From contig BCJJ01000003.1 of the NCBI GenBank assembly GCA_039545355.1, positions 2,129,092-2,193,091 on the forward strand: a stretch of DNA of 64,000 bases, written 5' to 3'. Of this stretch, positions 12,442 through 23,105 are shown piece after piece. The position numbers and the translations under genes are program-made. Origin of the DNA: Trichosporon coremiiforme. Taxonomy: Eukaryota > Basidiomycota > Tremellomycetes > Trichosporonales > Trichosporonaceae. The stretch's first letter is position 1. Every line of letters starts with the position of its first letter. Below the pieces are notes generated by a model. It saw only the letters and a program-made list of their open reading frames with translations, was not told the DNA's origin and searched no databases.

Positions 12442-12764
12442 TGCGATGTGATGATGGAGGATTGTTTGGTTCAGCGACCAAAGAGGGTTGAGGTGAGGTG
12501 GAGGTCGGTCGGGCGAGCCTATTTGGAGATAAGATCTGGCTCCGCACACTGCGTTCCAGTACGATCAGGATAATCAGCTGATTAGTGTAGATTGTATTGC
12601 GCGTGAACTTCAACGCTGTAGCTCGTAAAGAGCGGCGACGAGTGAGCATCGCAACTCCATACAGGTAGATAATGCATGTCAAGGTAGAAGTACAGGTACA
12701 TATGAATCGAACTGGAGCTCTAAACGTTTCGCCGCTGCCGCCAGCGCCCTCGAAGCCCCTCCTT
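12442..12764. other. Intergenic, upstream of APC15-like gene and downstream of Tls1-like gene
   Basis: AT-richer than surrounding coding DNA near 12560-12700. No coding or RNA gene seen. Confidence 0.5.
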
Positions 12765-13819
12765 CTATCGCCTCATCCTGCAAGTTAGCTGGAAACCCAC
12801 TCGCAAAGCTTACCTCTTTTTGAACCTCTCAAAGACGACGTCGTCGGTCGCCATTTCTGGCCGTCTCGGACGCTCCCTCGGTTCTCTCGGAGTATGGCCA
12901 GCCGCCTCTCTCCGCGCCTTCTCCATCTCCTTGTGCACGTCAACCTCCCGTTGCGGACCACCGCGGAAGACTGTTGTCAGCTATAACGAGGATGCTCAAC
13001 TTACATCTCATAGAAGCGAGGTGGTCGTCGGTACGCTCATCACGCTGTTCCATCTTCCTCTTCTCCGCAAGTTCTCGCTTCGCTCGCTCTGTCTCCTCGA
13101 TGTTGCGCAGTCGGTTTCTGACGTTAGCTGGTGACAGAAACTGCGCAGCTCACTCCATGCCGAGGTCGATCTCGGGAATCGCGCTGAGCATACCAAGCGA
13201 GTTGGTCAGGTTGCCCTCCTGCTCTTCGCGCAGCGCGCCGCCCTTCACGTTGTACCGCTCGCCGAGGCCGAAGAGGGCGTCCGCCTCCGCGGCAGCCTCC
13301 TTCGTCGCCTCCTCGCGCGTCAGACCCTTGCGCTTCGCCATCTCCGCCTCGATATACTTCATCCTGATATGTCAGCCCCAGCGACCAGAACTATAGCTTA
13401 CATGTGCTTGTCGACGTCAAGGGCGTTCGTCTGTTGCGTGAAGTTGTTGCTGCGCACCTTGCGCGCAAGCGCGTCCTTCTCGTCACCTTCCTCAGTCGAG
13501 CCGGTGTGTTGCAGGCCAAACTTGTCCAACGGGACGTCGTCTGGATTAATCTTCTTCTTCTTCTTCTCGTCGCCGCGGTTCAGCTTCTCCAGCTCGATGC
13601 CCTGTTGACTCCTTCGCAGTTTTCGGAGAAGCATCATCTCCTCCACGCTCGCCCTGTCGTCAGCTCATCTCTCCAACTTCATAATACATCGAGCACTCAC
13701 GACTCGGGTGTGTCGTCTCTGTCCGGCGACGACGCAGCTGCTGGCGAGTCCGCGGGCGTAACGTCCTCGGACGCCGGGCGAGAGCGCACCGCCGCCGGTC
13801 GGGTGCGTTTCTTGAACAT
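12765..13819 (-). CDS. C9orf78/Tls1-family splicing-associated protein
   Basis: Six exons in transcript order: 13819-13701, 13653-13402, 13363-13154, 13117-13005, 12970-12814 and 12777-12765, giving 287 residues, the normal family size. Recognisable blocks are LLRKLRRSQQGIE near the start, DKHMMKYIEAEMAKRKG, and IPEIDLGMENRLRNIEETE. The conserved end ATDDVVFERFKKRMRR is completed by a final 13-nt exon. The protein is basic, helical and lacks membrane segments. Family members bind the Brr2 helicase of the spliceosome, and fission yeast Tls1 affects splicing of telomere-factor transcripts. Five introns are 34-47 nt. It shares a 109-bp promoter with the divergent gene at 13929. Confidence 0.88.
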
Positions 13820-13928
13820 TGCAGAGGTATTGGGAGATGATGAAATGAATTTCGATCACGGCCTCCACTTTCGGTTGTTTTGTTGCCACCTGAGGAAGGC
13901 TACTTATCTCGCATCTGCATCATTCGTC

Positions 13929-14282
13929 ATGGGCTTGCCGAACCTCCGATGTAAGCCACTGCGTCTCTTGGTTGAGCTAACGTACAGCTATCTTTGCTTC
14001 GTCGAGGACGTCTGAGGAGGAGCGACAACTCTCGCGCTCAACGTTCTACAAGTTGTGAGTCGCTGTACCTCACGCAAGAAACGGATGAGGTAAACGCCTT
14101 GCGCCGGGGCGCGAGTAACCGTCAGCTGACAGCCCAGCACTGCGTTTGTTGCTAGCTGCTTGGTTATCTCTCTCCTTGCTGCTAGGAGCGCCCGGGAAGT
14201 CGGTCCGAGGGCGGCGACCCGAATGATCGGCATGGGGAAAGGTGCTGCTGCCGCTGCTGTGGCCGCGGCGCAAGCTGTCTAA
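13929..14282 (+). CDS. Small single-pass membrane protein, unknown function
   Basis: Exons 13929-13950, 13988-14054 and 14138-14282 give 77 residues. I do not recognise the family. A polar, basic N-terminus (MGLPNLRSIFASSR) precedes a hydrophobic helix (AFVASCLVISLLA), a basic segment (ARSAREVGPRAATR) and an Ala-rich end. This could be a mitochondrial or ER membrane miniprotein. The exon model is supported by standard splice sites, frame agreement across both introns and the resulting clean membrane helix. It is divergent from the Tls1-like gene with 109 bp between the start codons. Confidence 0.6.
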
Positions 14283-14779
14283 CGCGTCCGAACAGCATCC
14301 CATGAGTCGACCTACATTGCACTTGCGCTTGCTGTTCGAGGTGTGAGCTCGCTAGGGCAGTCTCCGTGACACTTCGAGACCGAACGACGAAGACACATGG
14401 GCTCGCGCGTCCCGTTATGTGAACGGTCGAGACGTTGCGTCTCCGACAGCGACCATTGCGCATGCTGCTCTCTTCAAATGCATCCGCACGTCCCTTGCTA
14501 CCCTGCGTATACCTGGGGCGAATGATACTGTGCACATATTTAGACCTGCGACTTAACTGTATGCATAGTGTTCTCAATAGTAAGGCAGTAGGTGTTTCTG
14601 ATCGGTTCTCATATCGGATGGCGTCGATAGGCACGCCAAGTCCATGTCGATCGTCCCTGCGTGCCTAACGCCGTTTGCCACCTAACGAAAACACAATCCG
14701 TCAACATGCTCCTCGTCGTCTTCCCCCTCCCTATCTTTGTCTCTTCCCTGCTACTCATACAAAATAAGAAAACGCCAAA
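14283..14779. other. Intergenic, promoter of UBC9
   Basis: No coding sequence supported. C/T-rich just before the UBC9 ATG (about 14700-14760). Confidence 0.5.
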
Positions 14780-15583
14780 ATGGTACGCAATGAGATAATC
14801 TGCGCGGTAACCTCTGCTGACTCCCAGTCATCTCTGGCGACGGCCCGACTCACGGAAGAGCGCAAGCAGTGGCGTAAGGACCACCCCTTCGTAAGCAGAC
14901 CGATTGCGATGTGGGCTAACTCGAAACGCAGGGCTTCTACGCCCGCCCGCAGAAGAAGGAGGATGGTACCCTGAACATGATGATCTGGGAGGTCGGAATC
15001 CCCGGCAAGGCTGGAGTGAGTAGCTGACGGACTGAGGTCGGGCACTCCCGGGGTGACTGTACCATATGACTGACCGCTGCAGACGAATTGGGAGGGAGGC
15101 ATCTACGTCGTGACTATGACGTTCCCCGATGGTGAGCTGAGCAGTTGTAGTCCGTAGCTGACGGCAGACTACCCTACGAAGCCCCCTAAATGTGCGTGTC
15201 GTGCGAGGGCGCACATGACAGCCCGAATCTGAACTGACGCCCCAGGCCGCTTCTCCCCCCCCCTCTTCCACCCCAACGTCTACCCGTCTGGAACCATCTG
15301 TCTCAGCATTCTGGACGAGGAGAAGTCTTGGAAGCCCGCCATTTCAATCAAGCAGGTGAGATTTTCTTCCCCGTTCGAAGCTGACCCTAGATCGTTCTCG
15401 GTATTCAGGACCTCCTCGACAACGCCAACATCGGCGATCCCGCCCAGATTGACGCGTACCAGATGTACAAGTGAGTTTGAGAGGGCCAACGCGTGTATGG
15501 CAGCGATGCTCACCCACAGGAACGACCGTCCTGCGTACGACAAGCGCATCAAGCAGCAGGCGATCGAGCGTCGTCAGAAGTAG
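14780..15583 (+). CDS. UBC9: SUMO-conjugating enzyme E2 (Ubc9)
   Basis: Eight exons: 14780-14782, 14828-14890, 14932-15015, 15083-15131, 15168-15191, 15246-15355, 15391-15470 and 15520-15583. The product is 158 residues, exactly the length of human UBC9. The first coding exon is the ATG alone. The basic N-terminus [21 protein letters not shown] is the SUMO/E1 contact. HPN lies at 83-85 and the catalytic cysteine is C93 in SGTICLSIL, the same number as in other Ubc9 proteins. It transfers SUMO from the Aos1-Uba2 E1 to lysines in nuclear and septin substrates. Convergent with the flavin-reductase-fold gene. Confidence 0.97.
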
Positions 15584-15726
15584 TTTAGACACTGCAATGC
15601 CTCATATATTGTTGTATAATGGTAGTTTTTGCATGTTACGTACGCGTGATAGCATGATGCGGAGAAGCAGTGGTACTGAGCGGAGGGGTATGTGATGACG
15701 TTTGAGATGTGTGCATTGCAGATGTT

Positions 15727-16588
15727 TCAGTTGCTGACGGAGTTGTAGTCTCGCTGGTAGTGAACGAGACTCTCCTTCCCTTGTCCCAGATTTGAGTCGA
15801 CTACGCGGCAGATGAACAGCTCACTTCCCAGCAGATGCGCCTTCTCCTTCTCAATCTCGAAGTCCAGGTTCGCCAGCCCGTCGCAAACCGCCTTCAGCGG
15901 CATGGAGTGTATGACCTGACATCGCAGGTGTCCGACAGCGTCCTTGAGAGCTGGCGGATCCGAGTCATCCCATTCGAACCGTCCGAATATTGGCCGCTGG
16001 TCGACACCGGGGCGCGCGAGGGCCTCAGCGATGGCCTGATTCGAGGAGGACAGGAGAGAAACCATGAGCTCGGGGCAGGTCGCTTTCGGAGGCGGCGGTG
16101 GGGTCGGTGTCTGCGCCGCCGGAGTCGTTTCACACTCCGAGCCGGTGCCTGTCGGCGCAGCACAGTCATGGTCGCAACTGTTCAGCGGGATCTCGACGCC
16201 CTTCCCCGGTGCCATCGTGTGATTCGAGCATGGCCGCAGGTAGTCGGCCATCTTGGAGGGTAGCCGCAAGCTAAACGCAACAAGCGGGTACGGCTCCAAA
16301 GAGAGAGAGGCGAACGACGTCAGCGTAGCGCCGTGATACGGCGCGGGCGACGAGGCGTTCGTTTTCGTGACTGCGACAACGACCGGCTGGATGTCAACTT
16401 CAACGACTACGGCCATTAAGCTCAGAGCGTGAACTCACCTGGGCAACGTTTCTAAGCACATCGCGCATGGTGAGCGCCGGCTGGTGGTGTGGTGATCCCG
16501 GTCCGGCATTCGATGACGAAGGCCGCGAGCAGCCGGGGAACCGCAGGCTCCGCGCCACCGCCCGTGCTGTTTGTGGCCGGAGGATCAT
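15727..16588 (-). CDS. Flavin reductase-like (FMN-binding split barrel) protein, probably mitochondrial
   Basis: Transcript order 16588-16439 and 16386-15727, 269 residues. The start at 16588 gives an Arg-rich, acid-free N-terminus (MILRPQTARAVARSLRF) that looks like a mitochondrial presequence. After MRDVLRNVAQ the splice gives PVVVAVTKT, then GATLTSFASLSLEPYPLVAF, the FMN-binding split-barrel signature. AVGHLRCQVIHSMPL and HLLGSELFICRVV complete the barrel. A Pro/Thr/Cys-rich insertion of about 55 residues interrupts the fold before the segment LMVSLLSSSNQAIAEALA. The substrate is unknown. Family members reduce flavin for a partner or bind haem and FMN. Confidence 0.8.
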
Positions 16589-16870
16589 TTGTTGCGTGTT
16601 CTGTGAGTAGAAGGGCGGCGCCTTCTCCCGCTTCGAGCTTGCTCACGGATTGTTGAACTTGGAGGGTGGTCTACTCAAGGAGTCATGAGATCGGCAAAGT
16701 GGCCCGAGAAAGGTACGGGTGGTGACGGACATGCGACACTGTCCGGACGTACGGTCAAGATTTCATCATCGCCACCTGCCGCCGCTGGCCGAACCGCATA
16801 CAATCTGTTGAGCGGTGCGACCAGCCAGCATTTCACGACCGCACACTCAACAGTAACCCCTGCATACATC

Positions 16871-17308
16871 ATGTCAAACAGTAAGCGAAAAGCCGATTTA
16901 CATAGCTAACATGTAGTCGCAAACCCTGAGCTCCAGGAGCAGATCGACAAGGTCGCCGCCGCCAAGCAGACCCAGCAGACGCACCCCTCTCAGAAGAATG
17001 TCCTCGTGTCCGCGCAGAAGCTGCAGAAGAACCGCCGTCTCCCGGCCACCATGATCACCCCTTCTGGTGGTATCGAGACGAGTAAGAAGAAGGGTGGAAA
17101 GCAGGTCCGAGGAAAGGGAAAGAGGAAGCAGAGTGACCTCGCGAAGGAGAAGGCGCTCGAACGCATGGAGAAGCTCGAGACCAAGGTCAGGGCTCGCGAC
17201 GAGAAGCAGGTGAGTACCAAACGTTCGCAAATCATACACTGCATGGAGTTCCGTCGAAGCTGACCTCCGCAGGCTAAGCGGAAACGCGCCAAGCTCGCTT
17301 GGGAGTAA
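16871..17308 (+). CDS. Small basic coiled-coil protein, unknown
   Basis: Exons 16871-16880 (10 nt), 16917-17209 and 17273-17308 give 112 residues. I do not recognise it with confidence. It is very Lys/Arg-rich (KKKGGKQVRGKGKRK near the middle), has a predicted helical stretch (LAKEKALERMEKLETKVRARDEKQ) and ends KRKRAKLAWE. The composition suggests a nuclear or nucleolar RNA/ribosome-assembly factor, which is inference. A longer frame begins at 16685, but its extra N-terminus is promoter-like and its continuation is out of frame with the body. Confidence 0.7.
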
Positions 17309-17481
17309 ACGCGCCGAGCACTTCTCACTTTCTAGACTGTCCGACCTCTACCTGTATGTATAAGTAATTAATTCTAGAGACGCAACACGTAATCACACAT
17401 CTGCACCTCTGCAGCAGGCATGAATTATTGTCATTGCCAATATGGTCTACTACTACTGATGCTACTTTTATCTAGGTCATT

Positions 17482-19504
17482 CTAGTCTGAGCGCTTAGGG
17501 ACCTCTGGGACCTGTTGCTCCACACGCTCTCCGAGGGAATGGGTCTCGAGGGCCAGCTCGTCAAGCCTCTCTCTCCTCTTGTCGATGAGCTCAGTGAGCC
17601 CGTCAGCGGCAATGTCCGGCTTAGCGACGACGAGGTTGTCCACTGTCCGGTCATAGTTGGAGGCAAGGTCGTCCTTCAGCATGTTGGTGACCCGGTCCCA
17701 GTCCTTCCACCACCGCTTCTGGGCCTTGGCCCAAATCTGCTGGCCAAGAGCCAGGCCAGAAACGAGAGACAGGAGGCCGGTTCCGATAGCGGTCGAGGAG
17801 GAGATAAGCTCGAGAGGCTGGACGTATGCGCACCAACTTGCCGAGACACCGGCGAGCGAAAGAGCGTATGTTGACAGGAGAGTGCGCTGGGCGGAGATCT
17901 GAAGCTTCGGGACCATCGTGCCGAGCATCTGAGATCGCCGAGACGTGACGGGCTGGAGCAGAGTGTTGGGGGATACTCTCGGGATGGACAGTGACAAGCT
18001 GCTGAGGTGGTTGACGAGGAGAGGGGAGCTAAAGGGGTGTCCGGCCATCTCACCGCCAGCCTTGGTCAGCTGTCGCGCCGTGCTGTCAGCGGCGTCGCCC
18101 AGGCTCGCCTGCAGCTGCGCCAGCTGGCCGGCCTCGTACGTCAACTGCTGCTCAATGTCGCGGCCGAAGTGTCGTGAGATGTACGATCCGACCTCTGCGC
18201 CGACATCGTCCACGCGCAGACGAGCGATCAGGCCAAGCCACGAGAGCCGTCCATCGAGAAGCTGCTTCAATCCCTGCTTGGTCGTCGCCACGCTTTGGTC
18301 GACGGACCCCTCCACCACACCGCTATCGATACCGCGTGCGACGACGCTGAGACGCTTTGCGCGCGCTGCTCCATTCCTGGCATCCCTCCTCAGGTCAGCA
18401 ACCGTGTCCTGAGCGTGCTGTAAAACATGGCGGTCGCTAGCGAGAACCTCGCCGGTGTACGCCAGTGCCTCAGACGCGATGCGCGCGGCCGTCTCAAGCT
18501 GCGGGTCAACAGGAACGGTGGCGCTGAGCTCCTTCTGCAGGGTGTTGATGTTCGAAAGCATCATACCCTCCTGGAAGATGTTGAAAGGGGTCTGCCGTCC
18601 GGGGATCTCCGGATGAGGACTGTCCTCGAGGGCCATTGCGAGCGCCTCATGCGCATTCAAAGCCGCATCCGCGTTGACAAACGTGATGTCGCACTCTCCA
18701 GCGCGGGGGTGGAACTGGGACAGCTGCTCCTCGAGCCGAGCCTGGACCTCCTCCTCAGTCATGTGGGGAGGAATCATCCCGTTGACGACATAGTGCGCCG
18801 GGCCGGCAGCGATGAGCTTGATAACCTCGTTGTCGTTGGCGCGGTAGATAGGGGCATCGAGGAGGCGGATCGGGTCCATCACAGCAACAACCGAATCAGC
18901 GTCGAGAACGACATTGGCGGCCAGCTTGTCCGAGGAGACCTCAACGATGTCGCTCTTAGATGAGCTCAGCCACGAAGCCTGGGTCGCGAGCTGCCCCGGC
19001 GTACGGGAGTGAGGTCCGAATGTAATGTGGAGGTAGTCGGTCGCAGTGCCGAAGTAGCGGTTGAGGACGGAGTCACGCTGCGCAGCCGAGTCCGAAAGGA
19101 CGTCCTGCAAAAGCGCCGAGACAACATCGTGAGACGCGCTGATCTTGTCGCCAACAACTGTTGCGGTTAGTAAAGATTAGGCGAGGGAAAAACAACATAC
19201 AAGCAAGCTTTGCTCGGCGACGCTGCGTCAGATCATTCTTGGCATTGAGAACGCGGTCGTACCAGATCCCGGAGCCACCGATATCGTTCTCCAGAATGGA
19301 GGCAATGTCGTTGAGCACTCGGGTCATCTGGCCGGAGGTGTCAACCGAGGTCGCGGCGGAGCGGTAGTCGGAGGCGGGGGGCGGAATGTCGCCCACGGAC
19401 GTCGGCTGAACCTGCGCCGCAGTGGCGAGGAGCCGCGCCCTCAGTCTTGTCCGCGCCGGTGCGCGACACCGGGCTGCCAGCGCTCTGGCTCCTGCGCGGT
19501 GCAT
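17482..19504 (-). CDS. Mitochondrial membrane protein, possibly Mmc1-like
   Basis: Transcript order 19504-19201 and 19157-17482, 659 residues. The N-terminus is a strong mitochondrial presequence (MHRAGARALAARCRAPARTR). A helical soluble body follows. Near the C-terminus are two adjacent hydrophobic helices (LLSTYALSLAGVSASWCAYV and AIGTGLLSLVSGLALGQQIW), then a charged helical tail. This hairpin near the C-terminus recalls the fungal Mmc1/dynamin-related membrane proteins, but I am not certain of the family. No P-loop is visible. An in-frame ATG at 19612 would extend the N-terminus by 36 residues and weaken the presequence. Divergent from the Spg1 gene. Confidence 0.75.
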
Positions 19505-19748
19505 GTCGACGTCGAGCTTCGAGGTAGTGCGGAGAAGGTTCAGCGTACGGTGTGACTTTCTCGGTCTTCGCCAAATGACGGGGGCTGCGTCAACCGACCG
19601 TGGGAAACTCACATTACGTAAAGTTGAGACGCGCGCCCGTCCCTAAGTTGTCCCTGGTTGTTGCTTGTCAGTGACTTGTTGTCGCGGTTCGATCAACATA
19701 CAGACCCTCACTGCACACTGTGTCAACGAACGCGATAATCGACCAACC

Positions 19749-21035
19749 ATGGCGGAGCAAGGAGGATATGCCTCGTCCGGATCAGGAAGTGGTCGAGTCA
19801 GCGGAAGTGAAGGAGGGGATCGCAATGCGTGAGTGCCTATCTTCAGCGGCAACAACAACCGGCCAAAGACAGTCACCTGTCGTCAATTGGAGGCGTGACG
19901 AAGTGGAGCAGACGGTGCAAGCAGTAACACCAAACACGTTGGAAACAGTCTGGAGCTGCGCTACGACGACCTTGAGTCTGTTCAGTGCAGCGTGGTGAAT
20001 GTTGCCGCTTGATCTTGGGACGGCACAACTTCCCGCCGACCCTCGCCCGCACTCCCACGCGCCGATCACTTGGCCACCTCAATCCCACCGTGCGAAATGG
20101 CGACGTACTGACCCGCAGGATTGTCCTGAAAGTTGGAATGGTTGGAGACGCGCAGATCGGCAAGACGTCTCTGATGGTGAAATACGTCGAGGGGAGCTTT
20201 GAGTGAGTAGCTGTCGCTGATCGAACGACACGGCAACGTACGACGCCGTTCCTTGCGACTGACAATTCAGTGAGGACTATATCCAGACCCTCGGCGTGAA
20301 CTTCATGGAGAAGGCGATCACGATCAGGAATACAGAGATCACATTTTCGGTGAGTCGTCTTGGGGTGTGCCATGGATAAGGATCGAGCGTCATTGTGTCG
20401 CGCGCACCGGCCTGATACCATACGGCCACACGGCCGTACGGCACGTACGGCACGTACCCTTACGGGCCCGGAATAATGACTGACAATCCAAGATTTGGGA
20501 CCTGGGAGGGCAGCGTGAATTCGTGTCCATGCTTCCACTGGTCAGCAACGACGCCGTCGCGATCTTATTCATGTTCGACTTAACAAGAAAGAGTACTTTG
20601 AACTCAGTGAAGGAGTGGTACAGGCAGGCTAGAGGATTCAATAAGGTCAGTGAACCTGACAGTGCTGAGCAAGCTCATCGAGAAATATTGCAAGCTAACC
20701 CAGCAGACTGCAATCCCGGTCCTTATCGGAACGAAGTACGACATTTTCGCCTCATATCCGCGTGAAGAGCAGGAGGAGATCACAAAGCAGGCCAAGCGGT
20801 TCGCAAAGGCCATGCATGCTCCTTTGGTAAGCTTTGGACATCCCTCACTGGCTGACCCCAGATCTTCTGCTCAACTTCCCATTCGATCAACGTCCAGAAG
20901 ATCTTCAAGATCGTGCTGGCCAAGGCGTTCGATTTGAAGGTAGGAGTTGAGCTGTAGAACGATGCTGATTGACAGTGCGTCATTCCGGAGATTGACCAGG
21001 TCGGAGAACCTATTCTGCTTTACCAGGAGGCTTGA
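19749..21035 (+). CDS. SPG1: Septum-promoting GTPase Spg1/Tem1
   Basis: Seven exons: 19749-19828, 20119-20202, 20271-20349, 20493-20645, 20707-20826, 20862-20939 and 20976-21035, giving 217 residues. The P-loop GDAQIGKTS starts near residue 36. The G3 motif is WDLGGQREF rather than WDTAGQ, the hallmark of Spg1/Tem1. G4 is GTKYD. No C-terminal prenylation cysteine is present, also usual for this family. It acts at the spindle pole body at the top of the septation/mitotic-exit kinase cascade, held off by a Bub2-Bfa1 type GAP. The first intron (290 nt) and third (143 nt) are long for this window. The exon 5 acceptor is a CAGCAG tandem, so one extra Gln is possible. Confidence 0.95.
20418..20458. 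repeat. GTACGGCAC tandem and CCGTACGG palindrome inside an Spg1 intron
   Basis: The third intron of the GTPase gene carries a block of ACGGCC/GTACGG words, including two tandem copies of GTACGGCAC followed by GTACC. It makes the intron longer than its neighbours and can fold back on itself. Confidence 0.5.
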
Positions 21036-21422
21036 GAGTGCCGTTGTATTTTATCCACGCTGTTATGCATATTGATCACACGAGTACTAGGTTACAGGTC
21101 GTGACGGGGAGATTCACCACCTCAAAGGAGGGGAGAGGAACTCCTTGCTTCGTATCTCATCTCGTTATCGGGGCACGGTCCGGTCTGCCTGTTAGGAACC
21201 TCGGTCTTCTGGATCTCTACTCCACACGCGCGCACGGCACTGACATTCGTGAGAATAATAGCGGCTGAATTACTTTGGCATGCAAAGACTGAGTTCAGCT
21301 TCGGCATCGCGTCGGCAGCACGTACGTGTTTAGTCGAAGAGTAAGAATTATAGGTTACACGCAACGTTCAAGACCGTCCGTCGGCTCGCTTCGGTACGGC
21401 GAGCAGCGTCAGGACATCATGA
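21036..21422. other. Convergent intergenic region (3' UTRs of SPG1 and coiled-coil gene)
   Basis: AT-richer and without coding potential. It contains a 16-nt match, CGGTCCGGTCTGCCTG, to the patch near 371. Confidence 0.5.
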
Positions 21423-22773
21423 TCACCAGTCCATCTGGCCGCTAGCTGTCTTCGCCTGGATGTCAGTCACGCCAGCGATACCAAACTCACTTCCGCGAGC
21501 ATGGTCTGGAGCCTCAGCTCTCTAGCCTCCGCCCTTCTCTCTGCGGCATCGAGCATCTCTAGGAGCAGCTGGTTCCTCCCCTCCAGCTTCGACTCCGCAA
21601 GCTTCAGCGCTTCCTCTTTCTCCTTCTTGGTGACAGCCTCCTTCCGCGACTCGTTCTGCTTCCTCATCGCTTCGTTTAACTCGAGCTGCTCCAAGACGGT
21701 CTCGACCATGTTGTTGGGCATCGTCTTGATCAGACCTGTCAGCGTCTCGACCTTCTCCAACACTCTGTCCTGGGACACAGGCGTTGGGGAGTGCGGCGAG
21801 GCTTGTCGCGGTGGAGCAGGTCGGTTTGCAGGCTGCAGCTGCGAGCCCAGGAGAACGTCCACGTCCAGTCGGTCGCTTGACGACGTGGACGTGTCGTAGT
21901 CTCGCACACTGTGGCTGCGCTGGCTCTCAACACCGGACCGTGACAGCGGCGTAACAGAGGTCGAAGACGACACGCTGGTAGATGCCTGCATAGCACTCGG
22001 CGTCGGTCCCCGATCCATGGACATGTTGCGAGAGTGGAGCACACGCTTCTGCGCTCCCGAGTTCCGCATGCCTGGCAAGGGTGTGTTCATCGATGCAGGG
22101 AACGGCTGTGGGTTGAGGGATGGCAGATCGCAGCATTCCTGCCGTCAGTGTACGACGTCAAGCGTCAGCTCACCCTCCAGTTGGGGCCTAGAACTTCCTC
22201 GAGCTTGGCTTCGAGCGCCTGTTTTGTCAGTCGCTGCTGCAGCCTTGGACGCTCACCTTCATGTACTGGCGCTGAAGCTCGATAGTGCGGTGCTTGCTCT
22301 CGTTATCCCTGCTGTCAGTTTGGTACCACTTGGCAAAATTGGCTCACTTTTGAGACTCCGCGAAGAGCGTTTCCGTCGTCTGCCACTCGTTCTTCAGCTC
22401 GTCCAGATCATCCTGCGTTGGCCGACCGGCTAGTTGCTCTTTGAGGAGTGCGACTTCGCTGTTGAGCTATTAAGGTTCATCAGCTCACAGTAGCCGTGCC
22501 TGGTCAACTCACGCGGATTATCTCCAGATTCTGGGACGAAAGTCCGCGCTGCAGCTGAGACGGGGGAGTAGACGAAGTCTGTATGCGTTAGCTATTGGAC
22601 ACAAAGGAACAGCTCACGACACTAGCGCCCCCCCAGTCATCAAGCGAGTCGTACGCCGACGTCGTCATCACGTTTCCGGACGACAAGTCAGAGCCGTACA
22701 TGCTAAGCGGCCGTCGGCGGGATGCCGGTGTCCTGGTGCTGTTGGAGGGGAAGTTGGAAGAGAAGGACGACAT
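21423..22773 (-). CDS. Coiled-coil protein, unknown
   Basis: Seven exons in transcript order: 22773-22618, 22578-22513, 22466-22348, 22308-22257, 22218-22174, 22138-21491 and 21455-21423, giving 372 residues. Not recognised. The Ser-rich N-terminus leads into a first coiled coil (LEIIRLNSEVALLKEQL onward, ending VLGPNWR). A disordered Ser/Pro middle and a second long coiled coil follow (KVETLTGLIKTMPNNMVET onward, with ARELRLQTMLAE). The last exon encodes only AKTASGQMDW. The architecture suggests a cytoskeletal, spindle-pole or tethering adaptor, which is inference only. All six introns are 35-46 nt with CTGAC/CTAAC-type branch sites. Confidence 0.75.
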
Positions 22774-23105
22774 GGTGGTGGAGCTCGTGCGGGCCGTTCG
22801 CGGTGATGGCGACCTCGGCGTTGGCGGTTCCGTTTGATTGAAGTTGCTGCCAACGTTAGCGCTCGAGTGAACGGACCACCAGCTCGCCGCGGGTGGAGGT
22901 CCTTTGTTGACAACCCTGGCCCCTAGTCCGCCTAGCGCGGTGCAGACGAGGCGCGCCGTTGGGTGGCGACCCTGACAAGGTCGAGTGTTGGTCACGTGCA
23001 TGATCGACCTCCACCACGATATGTCCAGAAAGATTCAAGACTCGGGCGGATCCGAGATCCCGAGTTGAACTTTCACCTCTTACTAACTTTGACCACGCAT
23101 CGAGA
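22774..23105. other. Divergent promoter between coiled-coil gene and Jjj1-SRR1 gene
   Basis: No coding region supported. An in-frame ATG at 23001 (minus) could extend the coiled-coil protein, but the added sequence is leader-like. Confidence 0.45.
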
